Notes under the pieces: generated by a model | The model's input: the letters and a program-made list of their open reading frames with translations, nothing else | Database searches by the model: none | What the model was told of the DNA's origin: nothing | Position numbers and translations under genes: made by a program | NCBI GenBank assembly: GCA_964481655.1 | Contig: CAYZVO010000005.1 | Coordinates: 1-64,000, forward strand | DNA length: 64,000 nucleotides | Direction: 5' to 3' | From: CALDOK01 sp964481655 | Lineage (GTDB): Bacteria > Myxococcota_A > UBA796 > JAFGLY01 | Shown: piece by piece, positions 17,079-25,406 of the stretch | Layout: each line of letters opens with the position of its first letter | How positions within the stretch are numbered: the stretch's first letter is position 1

Positions 17079-18228
17079 TCCGCGCCCGCCGCGGCCCGAT
17101 GCCCTGCCCCTGGCGTGGATGCTGGGGGTGCTGGTGGTGACGGTGGTGGCGCTCGAGCTGGCCATCGGGGTGTTCCATCGCCCCTCGCCCTTCGAGCGGC
17201 GCGTGACCGCGTTCGCCGAGAGCGAGGATCCCCGGCCCGCGGTGCTGCTCTTCGGGACCTGCCTGGTGGACGACAACCTGGACCTCGAGCTGGTCCAGCA
17301 GGCCCTGGGCGACGAGCTGGTGCTGTGGAACCTGTCCGCCGAGGGCACCAGCCCCATGGACTGGCTGCTGGCCATGGAGGGCCTGGTCCCCGAAGACAAG
17401 AACGTGCACACCGTCCTGCTCGTCCACGGCGAGGGGGACATGAACACCTTCATCGCGCCTTGGGAGTCCCAGGTGATGGACCTGGCGAGCTGGCGCCAGC
17501 TCCCCGAGCTGCTCGAGCTGACCTGCAGCACCTCCGGCTGCCACATCGACGTGCTCCTCAGGAAGCTGTCGCTGACCTATCGCTACCGGAGCTTCATCTC
17601 CCACTGGGCCTGGTCCCGGCTGGGCCTGGTGCCCGACACCTGGCTCCCCCAGCTGCCCGGTGGCCTGCCCCACCCTGAGCGTTTCGGGGGCGAGCAGCCC
17701 TGCCGCCGGCTCGACCGCCGGTCCATCCCCGAGTCCGAGCTCGCCTCCTCCGAGGAGGAAGAGGCCGACGGCCTGCCCCTGGGCGAGTGGGCGGGGGACC
17801 AGGCGGACCGGGAGGTCCTCCGGGCGCCGGACCTGCAGGAGCGCGTCATGGCCGCGACCTGGTCCTGGCGGCTGGGTGAGCACGAGGAAGCCTTCATGCA
17901 GTACCCCGAGGGGTATCTCCGGCGGCTGGTGGAGCGGACGGTGGCCCGGGACCGGCCGGTGGTGGCCGTCCCCTTCCCGGTGCGGCCCCCTCCCGGGGCC
18001 CTGTCGGCGGAGGCCCTGGTGGAGCCCGAGGTCGAGAGCGCCATCGTGGAGCCGGGCGGCGTCTCCCTGGGCTCGCCGACGGTGGACGGCCTCACCGACG
18101 TCCACTTCCTGGACGACCTGCACGTGGATCGCGAAGGCGGGGCGCTGCTCTCCACCGCGCTGGGGGAGCTGCTGCGAGAGCAGCTGGTGACCGGCGGTGC
18201 GGCCGCCGACGACAGCCCGTCCTACTGA
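17047..18228 (+). CDS. Membrane-anchored SGNH/AlgX-like partner of MBOAT
   Basis: A 393-residue protein with one N-terminal membrane anchor (WMLGVLVVTVVALELAIGVF) and an exported domain. VLLFGTCLVDDNLD resembles SGNH block I, but with Cys in the usual Ser position. WNLSAEGTSPMDWLLA resembles block II. The C-terminal DVHFLDDLHVDREGG carries the D-x-x-H pair typical of AlgX/AlgJ-type acetyltransferases. ATG at 17047 overlaps the MBOAT gene by 32 bases; an internal ATG at 17119 is possible. I infer that it receives or transfers acyl groups delivered by the MBOAT protein. A central acidic linker (SSEEEEADG) is unusual. Confidence 0.7.
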   Translation: MASASSTSSSSPRPPRPDALPLAWMLGVLVVTVVALELAIGVFHRPSPFERRVTAFAESEDPRPAVLLFGTCLVDDNLDLELVQQALGDELVLWNLSAEGTSPMDWLLAMEGLVPEDKNVHTVLLVHGEGDMNTFIAPWESQVMDLASWRQLPELLELTCSTSGCHIDVLLRKLSLTYRYRSFISHWAWSRLGLVPDTWLPQLPGGLPHPERFGGEQPCRRLDRRSIPESELASSEEEEADGLPLGEWAGDQADREVLRAPDLQERVMAATWSWRLGEHEEAFMQYPEGYLRRLVERTVARDRPVVAVPFPVRPPPGALSAEALVEPEVESAIVEPGGVSLGSPTVDGLTDVHFLDDLHVDREGGALLSTALGELLREQLVTGGAAADDSPSY

Positions 18229-19268
18229 GTCTTCGCCAGGATCTGGTCCAGGACGGCGCGGGCCACGGTCTCGCCCGCCAGGGCCGACCCCGGCGCCGCG
18301 AAGTGGGTGTCGTCACCCCAGTAGCTGTGGTCGGCGGGCACCGCTCCGCGCACGTCGGCGAAGGCGTAGCCTCGCTCGCGGGCGATCCTGTGCACCATGG
18401 TGTTGTAGCTGGCGAAGGCCCTGGCCGCGGCGTCGGGGCGCTGGCGGAGCAGCTGGCTGGTGTGCCGGAGCTCTCTGGTGCACTCGTCGTCGTCGGGCTG
18501 CAGCCCGAGGCGGAGGGCGTGGGTGGCCATCACCACATCCACCCCGCGCAGGTCGGCGGCGTCGAGCAGGCGCTCGAGCTCGCCCTGGATGTCGTGGAGG
18601 TGCTCCTGATCGATCTCCATCTCGGGCTGGGTCCAGGGGTCCGTCAGCGAGGCCTGCAGGCGCAGCAGGGCCCGGCCCAGGGCGAAGGACAGCAGCGGGC
18701 CGCCCTGTCGCATGGGGGGGTGGTCGCGCACGTCCCGGGCCCAGCGCAGATCGTTGGGGCCGTTGTAGACCACCAGGATGTCCGAACGGACCGCTTCGTG
18801 GTGGCGGGTGAAGTCGGTGTGGCTGCCCGAGAGGATCTCGCCGGGGATGCCGCCGTTGATCACCTCGACCCTGCGCTCGGGGAGGGCCTGCTGCAGCTCG
18901 GCTTGCAGCCGGGCGGGCCAGGTCGAGGCGTTGCTGGGGGCGTAGATGTCGAAGGTGGTCGAGCCCCCGGTGCACCACAGCCGCAGGGCGTTGGCGGGCC
19001 GGGGCTCCACCAGCTCGGGGCTGCGGAAGCCCATACGGTTGATGTCGATGGCGTAGTGGGTCCCGCTCAGGGAAGCGCCCGGCGCCAGCTGAGGACGCTC
19101 TGTGGCGCCCTTGGGCTGCTCCACGTAGAGCCCCACCGGCCCCATGCCCGTGCTGCGGGCCCCGTAGGGCAGGAACTCCCAGAGCGCGGCGCCCAGCTCG
19201 AGCAGGCCCAGCAGGACCACGGGGGCGGCGGCGGCGAGCAGGAGGCGGTTGCGGAGCGAGCGGCGCAT
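18222..19268 (-). CDS. Membrane-anchored SGNH/GDSL hydrolase family protein
   Basis: A 348-residue protein with an N-terminal signal anchor (residues about 8-32) and an SGNH fold. Block I is CTGGSTTFD (Ser nucleophile), block II VINGGIPGE, block III VVYNGPNDLRW, and block V DDTHFAAPG (Asp-x-His). All four catalytic elements are present. It probably deacylates or acyl-transfers on a glycan or lipid at the periplasmic side. It is convergent with the preceding gene, overlapping by seven bases. It is related in layout to the SGNH protein at 35472. Confidence 0.85.
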   Translation of the reverse strand: MRRSLRNRLLLAAAAPVVLLGLLELGAALWEFLPYGARSTGMGPVGLYVEQPKGATERPQLAPGASLSGTHYAIDINRMGFRSPELVEPRPANALRLWCTGGSTTFDIYAPSNASTWPARLQAELQQALPERRVEVINGGIPGEILSGSHTDFTRHHEAVRSDILVVYNGPNDLRWARDVRDHPPMRQGGPLLSFALGRALLRLQASLTDPWTQPEMEIDQEHLHDIQGELERLLDAADLRGVDVVMATHALRLGLQPDDDECTRELRHTSQLLRQRPDAAARAFASYNTMVHRIARERGYAFADVRGAVPADHSYWGDDTHFAAPGSALAGETVARAVLDQILAKTQ

Positions 19269-19405
19269 CAGGGGGTTCCAAGCGGCTGGACGCGGATGCC
19301 AACTGTATCCACATCCAGCCAGTGCCGCTGGCGAGCCTGGCGGAGGGGGCGATAGGTGTGCCTCGCCTCACCGCGCAGCCTCGCCAGGAGAACCCCAGCA
19401 GCGCC

Positions 19406-20467
19406 ATGCATCGCGCCCTCCCCGCCGCGCTCTTCGTCGCCGTGCTCTGGTCCGGCTGCCTCCCCCGCGCCTGCTCGCCCGGGGAGGACCCCGCGCTGGG
19501 ACACCCGGCGTCCTGGGCCTGGCAGATGGAGCACATGAGCGTCGATCCCGACTCGGGGCGCCGCTGGGAGATGGATCAGGACTGGGTCATGCGCCAGGCC
19601 TCGGTGCCCACCCCGCTGATGCTCCCCGACGGTCGCTTCGGGATGTTCTACTCGCACATGAGGCTGATGGGCGAGCGCCCGCTGCTGGTGAGCGACGACG
19701 GCCTGGTCTGGGAGGACGAGCCCCTGTCCAAGTGGCCGGTGGAGGTCTTCCCCCAGTACTGCGGCAACCGCCTCGAGGACGTCGCCCCCTGGATCCAGGC
19801 GCCGGATGTGTACCGGCTGGTGTTCATGGGCCACTTCGATCCGCTCTACAAGTGGGGCGATCCTCCCCCCGACGACAACCACGCCACCCGCCTGTGCCAC
19901 GCCCAGACCCGCGATCTGAAGAGCTACGAGGCCTCGGACAGCTACCTGTGGGAGGGCACCAAGCACGAGCAGGACAACTCGGTCTTCTCGGTGTTGTCCA
20001 CCTCGTCGGGTGAGGGCCTGTTCTTCTACAACGGCGATCTCGGGGGCGGGACCCGGGCGGGCACCGGCATCCGCGCCATCGCCGTGGACGCCCAGACCCT
20101 GGCCGTGCGCCAGGTGTTCTCCGACCCCATCGAGCTGGACACCATCGTCGATCCCCACGCGGTGTTCCTCGACGGTGGCGGCATCCGCCTGTACGCCACC
20201 AGCCTGGGGGATCACCCCGACGGCATCGTGCCCGGGGTGGTGTTCCAGGACTTCGACGAGAAGCTCCGCCCCAAGGGCAGGTTGAAGCAGGCCGTGGTCT
20301 CCCCCGGCAACTGCCGGGTCGAGGGCGACTGGGGCTGCGGCTGCGTGCTCGACCCCGCCGTGATCCGGCTGAAGGACGGCCGGATGGTCATGTACGCCGG
20401 CTTCCTCGAAGAGGACGGGCAGGAGGTCTGCTCCCTCAACATCCGGCGCTTCTTCGCGGTGGACTAG
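19406..20467 (+). CDS. Lipoprotein with five-bladed-propeller-like fold, function unknown
   Basis: A 353-residue lipoprotein (signal ending WSGC, Cys16). The mature region repeats short beta-strand blocks of the type R-P-L-L-V-S-D-D-G-L-V-W, as in GH43/GH32/GH130-type propellers (TPLMLPDGRFGMFYSHM, YRLVFMGHFDP, VFSVLST, IRLYATSLGD, GRMVMYAGFL). I see no clear catalytic triad, so it may bind or cleave a carbohydrate. The neighbouring glycan genes support a sugar link. ATG at 19406 gives the signal peptide; AGGAG lies 15 bases upstream. Confidence 0.65.
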   Translation: MHRALPAALFVAVLWSGCLPRACSPGEDPALGHPASWAWQMEHMSVDPDSGRRWEMDQDWVMRQASVPTPLMLPDGRFGMFYSHMRLMGERPLLVSDDGLVWEDEPLSKWPVEVFPQYCGNRLEDVAPWIQAPDVYRLVFMGHFDPLYKWGDPPPDDNHATRLCHAQTRDLKSYEASDSYLWEGTKHEQDNSVFSVLSTSSGEGLFFYNGDLGGGTRAGTGIRAIAVDAQTLAVRQVFSDPIELDTIVDPHAVFLDGGGIRLYATSLGDHPDGIVPGVVFQDFDEKLRPKGRLKQAVVSPGNCRVEGDWGCGCVLDPAVIRLKDGRMVMYAGFLEEDGQEVCSLNIRRFFAVD

Positions 20468-21909
20468 CCCAACAGATCCCGCTCGAGGGGGGTCGCGATC
20501 ATGCGCTCGACGTGGGCGCGGGTGGCCACGCCGAAGCGGCGCTCGAGCTTGGCGAGGTAGGCGGGGCGGCCGTGGTAGCGCACGAAGGCCTCGTCCCGGA
20601 AGCGCAGGACCTCGGCGGGGCTGAGCTGCTCGTTGCCCGCGGGGCGGCAGGAGCGGCCGTACAGGGAGTAGGCGTGCCAGCCCCCGGCGCCGTGCTCGGG
20701 GCGGTAGTGGGCGGTGCCCGGGTAGGCGAAGAACGGGTAGATGTTCACCCACTCGAAGTCGTGGTGGACGCAGAAGTCGTAGGTGCGCTCCATGGCCGCC
20801 CGGTCCTCGCCCGGCAGGCCCACCATCACGTCGGCGCAGATGTTCATGTCCGCGGCGCGGGTCCAGGCGATGACCTCGTCGGCCCGGCTTGGGTGCACGC
20901 CCTTCTTCAGGGCCTTCAGGGTCGCGGGGGTGGGGCTCTCGAAGCCGTAGGAGATCCAGCGCATCCCCACGCCCCGCAGGCGCCGGAGGAGCTCGGCGTC
21001 CACGGTGTCCACCCGGGCGTAGCACCACATGTTCAGCCCCTCGAGGCCCTGGGCCTCGAGCAGCTCGCAGAAGCGCGCGGTGCGCTCCCGGCGGCTCACG
21101 AACAGCTCGTCGAAGATCCGCAGCTGCCGGACGCCGTGGACCCGGTGCAGGTGGGTGATCTCATCGACCACGCGCTCGATGGAGCGGTAGCGCTGGCGCC
21201 GGGGTCCCGGGAAGAGGTTGTTCACGGCGCAGAAGCTGCACTGGAAGGGGCAGCCCAGGCTCGACCAGACGATGGCGTAGGGGCTGCGGCGGTCCAGGGC
21301 GCCGAAGCAGTGCCAGTTGTGGGCCCGGAAGCGGGAGGGCTGCAGGTCGCCGTCGAAGTCGAGGCTGGGGATGGCGTCCAGGTCCGCCAGCAGCGGGGCG
21401 TCGCTGGTGGCGGCGTAGGCCCCATCGGGCGCCAACCACGACAGCCCGAGGATCTGGTCGTGGGACGCTCCACCGAGCAGGGCGTCGATGGCCTCGAAGC
21501 CCTCGCCGCGCACCACCAGGTCGACCCCGGTGTCCCGCAGGCTGCGCTCCGGCAGCACGGTGGGGTGAGGCCCCCACAGGAAGCTGGTGGTGCCCGGGTG
21601 GGGGCGCCAGACCCGCGCGAAGAAGCGGTCCACCAGGGTCATGGTCATGGTGGAGGACGAGGGGTTGGCGCCGCTGCAGACCACCCCGAACAGCCGCGGG
21701 GACAGGGCGCGCACCCGCGCCGCCAGGCCCTCGAGGTCCAGGCCCTCGAGCTCGCTGTCGATGGCCAGCACCCGGTGGCCCTGGGCCCGCAGGTAGGAGG
21801 CCACCATCCCCATGTGGATGTTGGGCGCGGTGGCGGCCAGCTCATCGGCCGTGATCGCGTAGTGCTGGCGCTTGGGGTTGAGGGTGGCGAGCACCAGGTC
21901 GGGGGTCAT
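20464..21909 (-). CDS. B12-binding-domain radical SAM protein
   Basis: A 481-residue enzyme with an N-terminal cobalamin-binding-like domain (residues about 30-180: GHRVLAIDSELEGLD, GVVCSGANPSS, WGPHPTVLPE) and a radical SAM TIM barrel with CPFQCSFC binding the 4Fe-4S cluster. Later elements RIFDELFVS and ISYGFESPTP fit the family. Members catalyse methylations or carbon-skeleton rearrangements; the substrate is unknown. The ATG at 21909 overlaps the stop of the upstream SPASM-type gene (ATGA), so the two are made together. It ends convergently with the lipoprotein gene (CTAG overlap). Confidence 0.87.
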   Translation of the reverse strand: MTPDLVLATLNPKRQHYAITADELAATAPNIHMGMVASYLRAQGHRVLAIDSELEGLDLEGLAARVRALSPRLFGVVCSGANPSSSTMTMTLVDRFFARVWRPHPGTTSFLWGPHPTVLPERSLRDTGVDLVVRGEGFEAIDALLGGASHDQILGLSWLAPDGAYAATSDAPLLADLDAIPSLDFDGDLQPSRFRAHNWHCFGALDRRSPYAIVWSSLGCPFQCSFCAVNNLFPGPRRQRYRSIERVVDEITHLHRVHGVRQLRIFDELFVSRRERTARFCELLEAQGLEGLNMWCYARVDTVDAELLRRLRGVGMRWISYGFESPTPATLKALKKGVHPSRADEVIAWTRAADMNICADVMVGLPGEDRAAMERTYDFCVHHDFEWVNIYPFFAYPGTAHYRPEHGAGGWHAYSLYGRSCRPAGNEQLSPAEVLRFRDEAFVRYHGRPAYLAKLERRFGVATRAHVERMIATPLERDLLG

Positions 21910-23018
21910 GGGGTGCTGGCCTCCCGCGGAGCCGGCCCGCCGAAGAGCAGGCTGTGCTCGGCGTAGCAGTTCCAGTAACAGGCGCGGCATGCCGCCAGGC
22001 GCAGGCGCAGGGCGCGGGTGCCATCATCCCGCCACCAGCGCTCCAGCCCGCCCGGCCGCCAGCTCCCCACCGCGCGGCCCTGCATCAGCCAGGGGGCGCA
22101 GGGGTAGATGGCTCCGGTGGGGTCGACAGAGAGCATGGTCCAGCCCGTGGCGCAGGGCAGGGGGAAGGGCTCGCCGGCGAAGGCCCGCTCGAACAGCGCC
22201 AGGTAGGCGGGGCTGCTGTCGATGCGCAGGCCCGGCGGGCGCTGCGCGATGCGGTCGGTGAAGGCCCGCTGATCCCAGCGCCGCAGGGAGGCGCAGCGGA
22301 CGGCGGCGCGCTCGATGCGGTGCACGGGTGCGAAGGCGATGGCGTCCGCCCCGGCCTCGGCCCCGGCCTCCATCACGGCGCTCACGGCGTCGATCCGGTG
22401 GGCGCGGACCGCCATGGAGACCACCACCTGCATGCCGCTGCCGGTCCGCGCGCGGGCCTCGGCCAGGCGCTCGATGGCGGCGAGGACCCGGCCGGCCCCC
22501 TCGGAGGCGCCCCTGAAGCCGCGGTAGTCGTCGTCTTCGGTGGCGTCCAGGGAGACGGTGATCTGGTCCAGGCCCGCCCCGACCAGGGCCTCGGCCCCAT
22601 CGGTGGTGAGCAGCAGGCCGTTGGTGCTCACCGAGCTCGCCAGTCCACGGGCCTTGGCGGCGGTGACCAGCCCGGGCAGGTCCGGTCGCAGCAGGGGCTC
22701 GCCGCCGCTGATGGAGACGGCCAGGGCGCCGATCCCCCGGACCTCGTCGATGAGGCCCCGCAGGGTGGCGCTGTCCAGTTCCCGGGTCGCCTGGGGCCGG
22801 TGGACCCGCTCGAGGGTGCACATGCCGCAGCGGGAGGGGCAGCGCAGGGTGGGCAGCAGGTTGACCGTGATGGGCCCGGTGGGCGCCAAGCCCTCGGGCA
22901 CCCCGGGCAGCCCCCGGCCGTGCTTCAGCCACAGCCACTGGCGCGCGGCCCGGCTCAGCCAGCCGATGTCGGCCCGGCGCAGCTGGGCGAAGGCTTGGGT
23001 GGTGGCCGCGCTGCGCAT
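21906..23018 (-). CDS. Radical SAM/SPASM-type protein
   Basis: A 370-residue radical SAM enzyme with the cluster motif CPSRCGMC near residue 60 and the GGEPLLRPDL SAM-binding segment. VSTNGLLL and ITVSLDAT are barrel strands. The C-terminal part has SPASM-like cysteines (PCATGW, YPCAPW, CRACYWNCYAEHS), likely ligands of one auxiliary 4Fe-4S cluster. Relatives modify peptides or activate partner enzymes. Its coupling to a B12-dependent radical SAM enzyme suggests a common pathway. No obvious precursor-peptide gene lies beside it. Confidence 0.85.
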   Translation of the reverse strand: MRSAATTQAFAQLRRADIGWLSRAARQWLWLKHGRGLPGVPEGLAPTGPITVNLLPTLRCPSRCGMCTLERVHRPQATRELDSATLRGLIDEVRGIGALAVSISGGEPLLRPDLPGLVTAAKARGLASSVSTNGLLLTTDGAEALVGAGLDQITVSLDATEDDDYRGFRGASEGAGRVLAAIERLAEARARTGSGMQVVVSMAVRAHRIDAVSAVMEAGAEAGADAIAFAPVHRIERAAVRCASLRRWDQRAFTDRIAQRPPGLRIDSSPAYLALFERAFAGEPFPLPCATGWTMLSVDPTGAIYPCAPWLMQGRAVGSWRPGGLERWWRDDGTRALRLRLAACRACYWNCYAEHSLLFGGPAPREASTP

Positions 23019-23023
23019 GGGCG

Positions 23024-24016
23024 CTAGCGCTCGAGGCCGCGCTGCCCGCGGTACCAGGCGACGGTGCGCTCGAGCCCCTCGCGCAGGGAGGTGCGGGGTC
23101 GCCAGCCGAGCTGTTCGGCAGCCAGGCCGATGTCCACCGCCCGGGCTGGGATGGTGCTGGGCCGCTCGGGGTGCAGCTCCACCGGGGCCTGGTGGCCGTC
23201 GACGGCCATGATCGCCTCGAGCATCCCGAGCACCGAGACCAGGCGGCCCGAGCCGATGTTCAGGGCGCCGCCGGTGCTGGGGGCCACCGCGGCCCGCAGC
23301 AGGGCCTCCACGAAGTCGCCCACGTAGAGCAGGTCGCGCTGGTCTCGACCCGTGCCCCAGACCTCGACCGGGTCCTGGCCCTCGACCACCTTGCGGATCA
23401 GGGCGGGCAGCACGTGGCTGGTGGCGGGCTCGAAGTCGTCGTGCTCGCCGTAGAGGTTGGTGGCCCGCAGCACCACGGTGGCCATGGGCCTCGGCAGGTG
23501 CTCCCGGTAGCCCTGGCAGAGGGTCTCGGTGTAGCGCTTCATCCAGCCCACCCAGAAGTAGCTGGGGTGGGGCTCGCCCTCGAACATCTCGGCTTCGGTG
23601 ACCGGGCGCGCGCCGGTGTCCGGGTAGCCGGTGGACGAGCCGATGTAGACGAAGCGCGAGACCCCCGCCCGCCAGGCGGCCTCGAGCAGCAGGGCGTTCA
23701 TCACGACGTTGGGGGTGGCGTGGTCGAGGGGGGAGCGGGCGATGACCGCGGCGCCCTGGCTGTTGGCCGCGCAGTGGTAGACCAGGTCGATGCCGGCCAC
23801 GGCCCGGGCGCAGGCCTGGGCGTCTCGCACCGCGCCCCCCCCCCCCCCCCCGCCGGGGGGGCGCCGGGGGGGGGGGCGGGTGTGCAGGGTGGCGCGGGTG
23901 ACCACGCCCTCGGCGGCCAGGCGGGTCAGCAGGTGGGTGCCCACCAGGCCCGTGGCCCCGGTGACCAGCACCCGCTGGCCCCGCAGCTGCTCCAGGGCGG
24001 CCTCGAGGACGCTCAC
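23024..24016 (-). CDS. Extended SDR, NAD(P)-dependent sugar-nucleotide epimerase/dehydratase
   Basis: A 330-residue extended SDR. The dinucleotide motif GATGLVG is at residues 20-26; YHCAANSQG, IGSSTGYPD and RATNLYGEHDDFEP mark the fold and resemble GDP-fucose synthase and WbmF-like enzymes. The Y-x-x-x-K motif is atypical (YFWVGWMKRYTE, Tyr and Lys seven apart). Residues 48-62 are an artificial-looking Pro/Arg/Gly stretch encoded by C17, G7 and G11 runs at 23835-23876, very likely a consensus error in a region that normally ends a beta-strand. The GTG start overlaps the stop of the upstream glycosyltransferase. Confidence 0.82.
   Translation of the reverse strand: MSVLEAALEQLRGQRVLVTGATGLVGTHLLTRLAAEGVVTRATLHTRPPPRRPPGGGGGGGAVRDAQACARAVAGIDLVYHCAANSQGAAVIARSPLDHATPNVVMNALLLEAAWRAGVSRFVYIGSSTGYPDTGARPVTEAEMFEGEPHPSYFWVGWMKRYTETLCQGYREHLPRPMATVVLRATNLYGEHDDFEPATSHVLPALIRKVVEGQDPVEVWGTGRDQRDLLYVGDFVEALLRAAVAPSTGGALNIGSGRLVSVLGMLEAIMAVDGHQAPVELHPERPSTIPARAVDIGLAAEQLGWRPRTSLREGLERTVAWYRGQRGLER
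23835..23876. other. Homopolymer C/G tract inside SDR gene, probable assembly artefact
   Basis: Seventeen C, then GCC, seven G, GCGCC and eleven G. The encoded Pro/Arg/Gly run has no counterpart in SDR enzymes at this place, although the total length fits. Similar tracts flank the N-gap near 61.2 kb. Confidence 0.7.
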
Positions 24017-24684
24017 CGGCGCCTCCGCAGGCGCTCCCGCAGGATGGTGTAGAGCTCCTGGGAGCCGAAGCGCAGGGGGCTCATCTTGCGCTCACCGCCG
24101 ATGCGCGCGGGCTCGTCACCGGGGATCTCACCCACCCGGGCGCCCCGCAGCAGGGCGCGGCACAGCACCTGGGAGGCCCAGGCGTTGCGCTCGGTGTTGA
24201 CCTGCACGTCCCGCAACAGCTGGGTGCGGTAGGCCTTGTACATGACCAGGACGTCGGTGAGCCGGCGCCGGTAGAGCAGGTTGACCAGGGTGGTGAAGCC
24301 CCAGTTCCCCAGCGCGGTGACGGCGTCGTCGTCCTCGGAGACCGCGTCGTCCAGGTAGCGAGAGACGGTGACGATGTCGTAGCCCTCGCGCATCTTGGCC
24401 ACCAAGGGTGGGATGCGGTCCGCCACCGAGTTGCCGTCGGGGCTGAAGTAGATGGCCACGTCGCCCTGGATGTGGGGCAGGGACTCGCTGAAGGCCGCGC
24501 CCAGGCCCCTGCGCTGCTGGACCAGGACCTCGAGGCCCTGCTCGCGGGCCCACTCGATGGTGCCGTCGGTGGAGCCGCCGTCCACCACCAGGATCTGGTC
24601 GACCCAGCCGGGATCGATCTGGGGGACGATGGCCTTCATCCCGTCGATCTCGTTGAGGGTGAAGAGCAGCAGGGTGACGGTCAC
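24013..24684 (-). CDS. Glycosyltransferase family 2
   Basis: A 223-residue GT-A glycosyltransferase. TLLLFTLNEIDGMKAIV opens the nucleotide-binding fold. VVDGGSTDGTIEWA is the conserved region I, and IYFSPDGNS replaces the usual DxD metal-binding strand (SPDGN). The end lacks membrane helices. It resembles dolichyl-phosphate-mannose synthase-like enzymes and could transfer a sugar to a lipid or glycan acceptor. The GTG at 24684 shares four bases with the stop of gmhA, and its stop overlaps the SDR start: a three-gene coupled operon gmhA-GT2-SDR. Confidence 0.86.
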   Translation of the reverse strand: MTVTLLLFTLNEIDGMKAIVPQIDPGWVDQILVVDGGSTDGTIEWAREQGLEVLVQQRRGLGAAFSESLPHIQGDVAIYFSPDGNSVADRIPPLVAKMREGYDIVTVSRYLDDAVSEDDDAVTALGNWGFTTLVNLLYRRRLTDVLVMYKAYRTQLLRDVQVNTERNAWASQVLCRALLRGARVGEIPGDEPARIGGERKMSPLRFGSQELYTILRERLRRRR

Positions 24685-25319
24685 GCGTCCTCCGGCCCGA
24701 GCAGGTCGTCCTCGAGCATGCGGCTGAGGCAGTGGTAGACGGGCAGGTGCAGCTCCTGCACGGCCCAGCACGCGCGCCGGGGCACGGCGACGCAGGCGTC
24801 GGCCTTCGCCGCCAGGTGGGCGCCGTCGAGGCCGGTGAGGACCAGCACCTGCAGGCCCTTGGCCCTGGCCGCGTCGATGGCCATCCCCACCGAGCGGGAG
24901 CGACCGGAGGTGGTGATGCCCACCAGCAGGTCCCCGGGCCGACCGAGGACCCAGGTGGCCTGGGCGAAGCCCAGGGGCTCCCCGGTGTCGTTGCTCATCG
25001 CCGAGCCCAGGGCGGCCAGGCTGGGGAGGGGGATGGCGGGGATGCCGCGCTGCAGCCCGTCGGCCAGGGGCGCCGGGAGCCCGTCGCGCTCGGCCGGGAG
25101 CAGGGGGCGGGCTCGCGCGATGCCCTTGAGCAGCTCGGCGGACCAGTGCTCGCAGTCCGCGGCGCTGCCGCCGTTGCCGCACAGCAGGACGGTGCCCCCG
25201 CTGCGGGCGGTGGCCCGCAGCAGCTCGAAGGCGGCGGTGATGTCGGCGCGGCAGGCCTCCAGCTCGGGCAGGCGGGCGGTGAGCGCGTCGATGTGCTGCG
25301 CGGGGTGTGCTACGACCAT
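24681..25319 (-). CDS. gmhA: Sedoheptulose-7-phosphate isomerase (SIS domain)
   Basis: A 212-residue SIS-domain protein matching GmhA, which converts D-sedoheptulose 7-phosphate to D-glycero-D-manno-heptose 7-phosphate. GNGGSAADCEHWSAEL contains the phosphate-binding Ser and a metal-binding region. SNDTGEPLGFA, GITTSGRSRSV and LTGLDGAHLAAKADACVAVP follow in family order, and ELHLPVYHCL carries the C-terminal Glu/His. It is the first step of heptose biosynthesis; the other three steps lie divergently at 28078-30459. It leads the minus-strand operon with the GT2 and SDR. Confidence 0.92.
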   Translation of the reverse strand: MVVAHPAQHIDALTARLPELEACRADITAAFELLRATARSGGTVLLCGNGGSAADCEHWSAELLKGIARARPLLPAERDGLPAPLADGLQRGIPAIPLPSLAALGSAMSNDTGEPLGFAQATWVLGRPGDLLVGITTSGRSRSVGMAIDAARAKGLQVLVLTGLDGAHLAAKADACVAVPRRACWAVQELHLPVYHCLSRMLEDDLLGPEDA

Positions 25320-25406
25320 GGGACGACCCTAACGTCGTCACGGCGCTTCCGTCTTCGCCCGCGGTCCCTGTCGTGGTGGCGTTCACCCAGCGGTCCCGCC
25401 GCTCTG

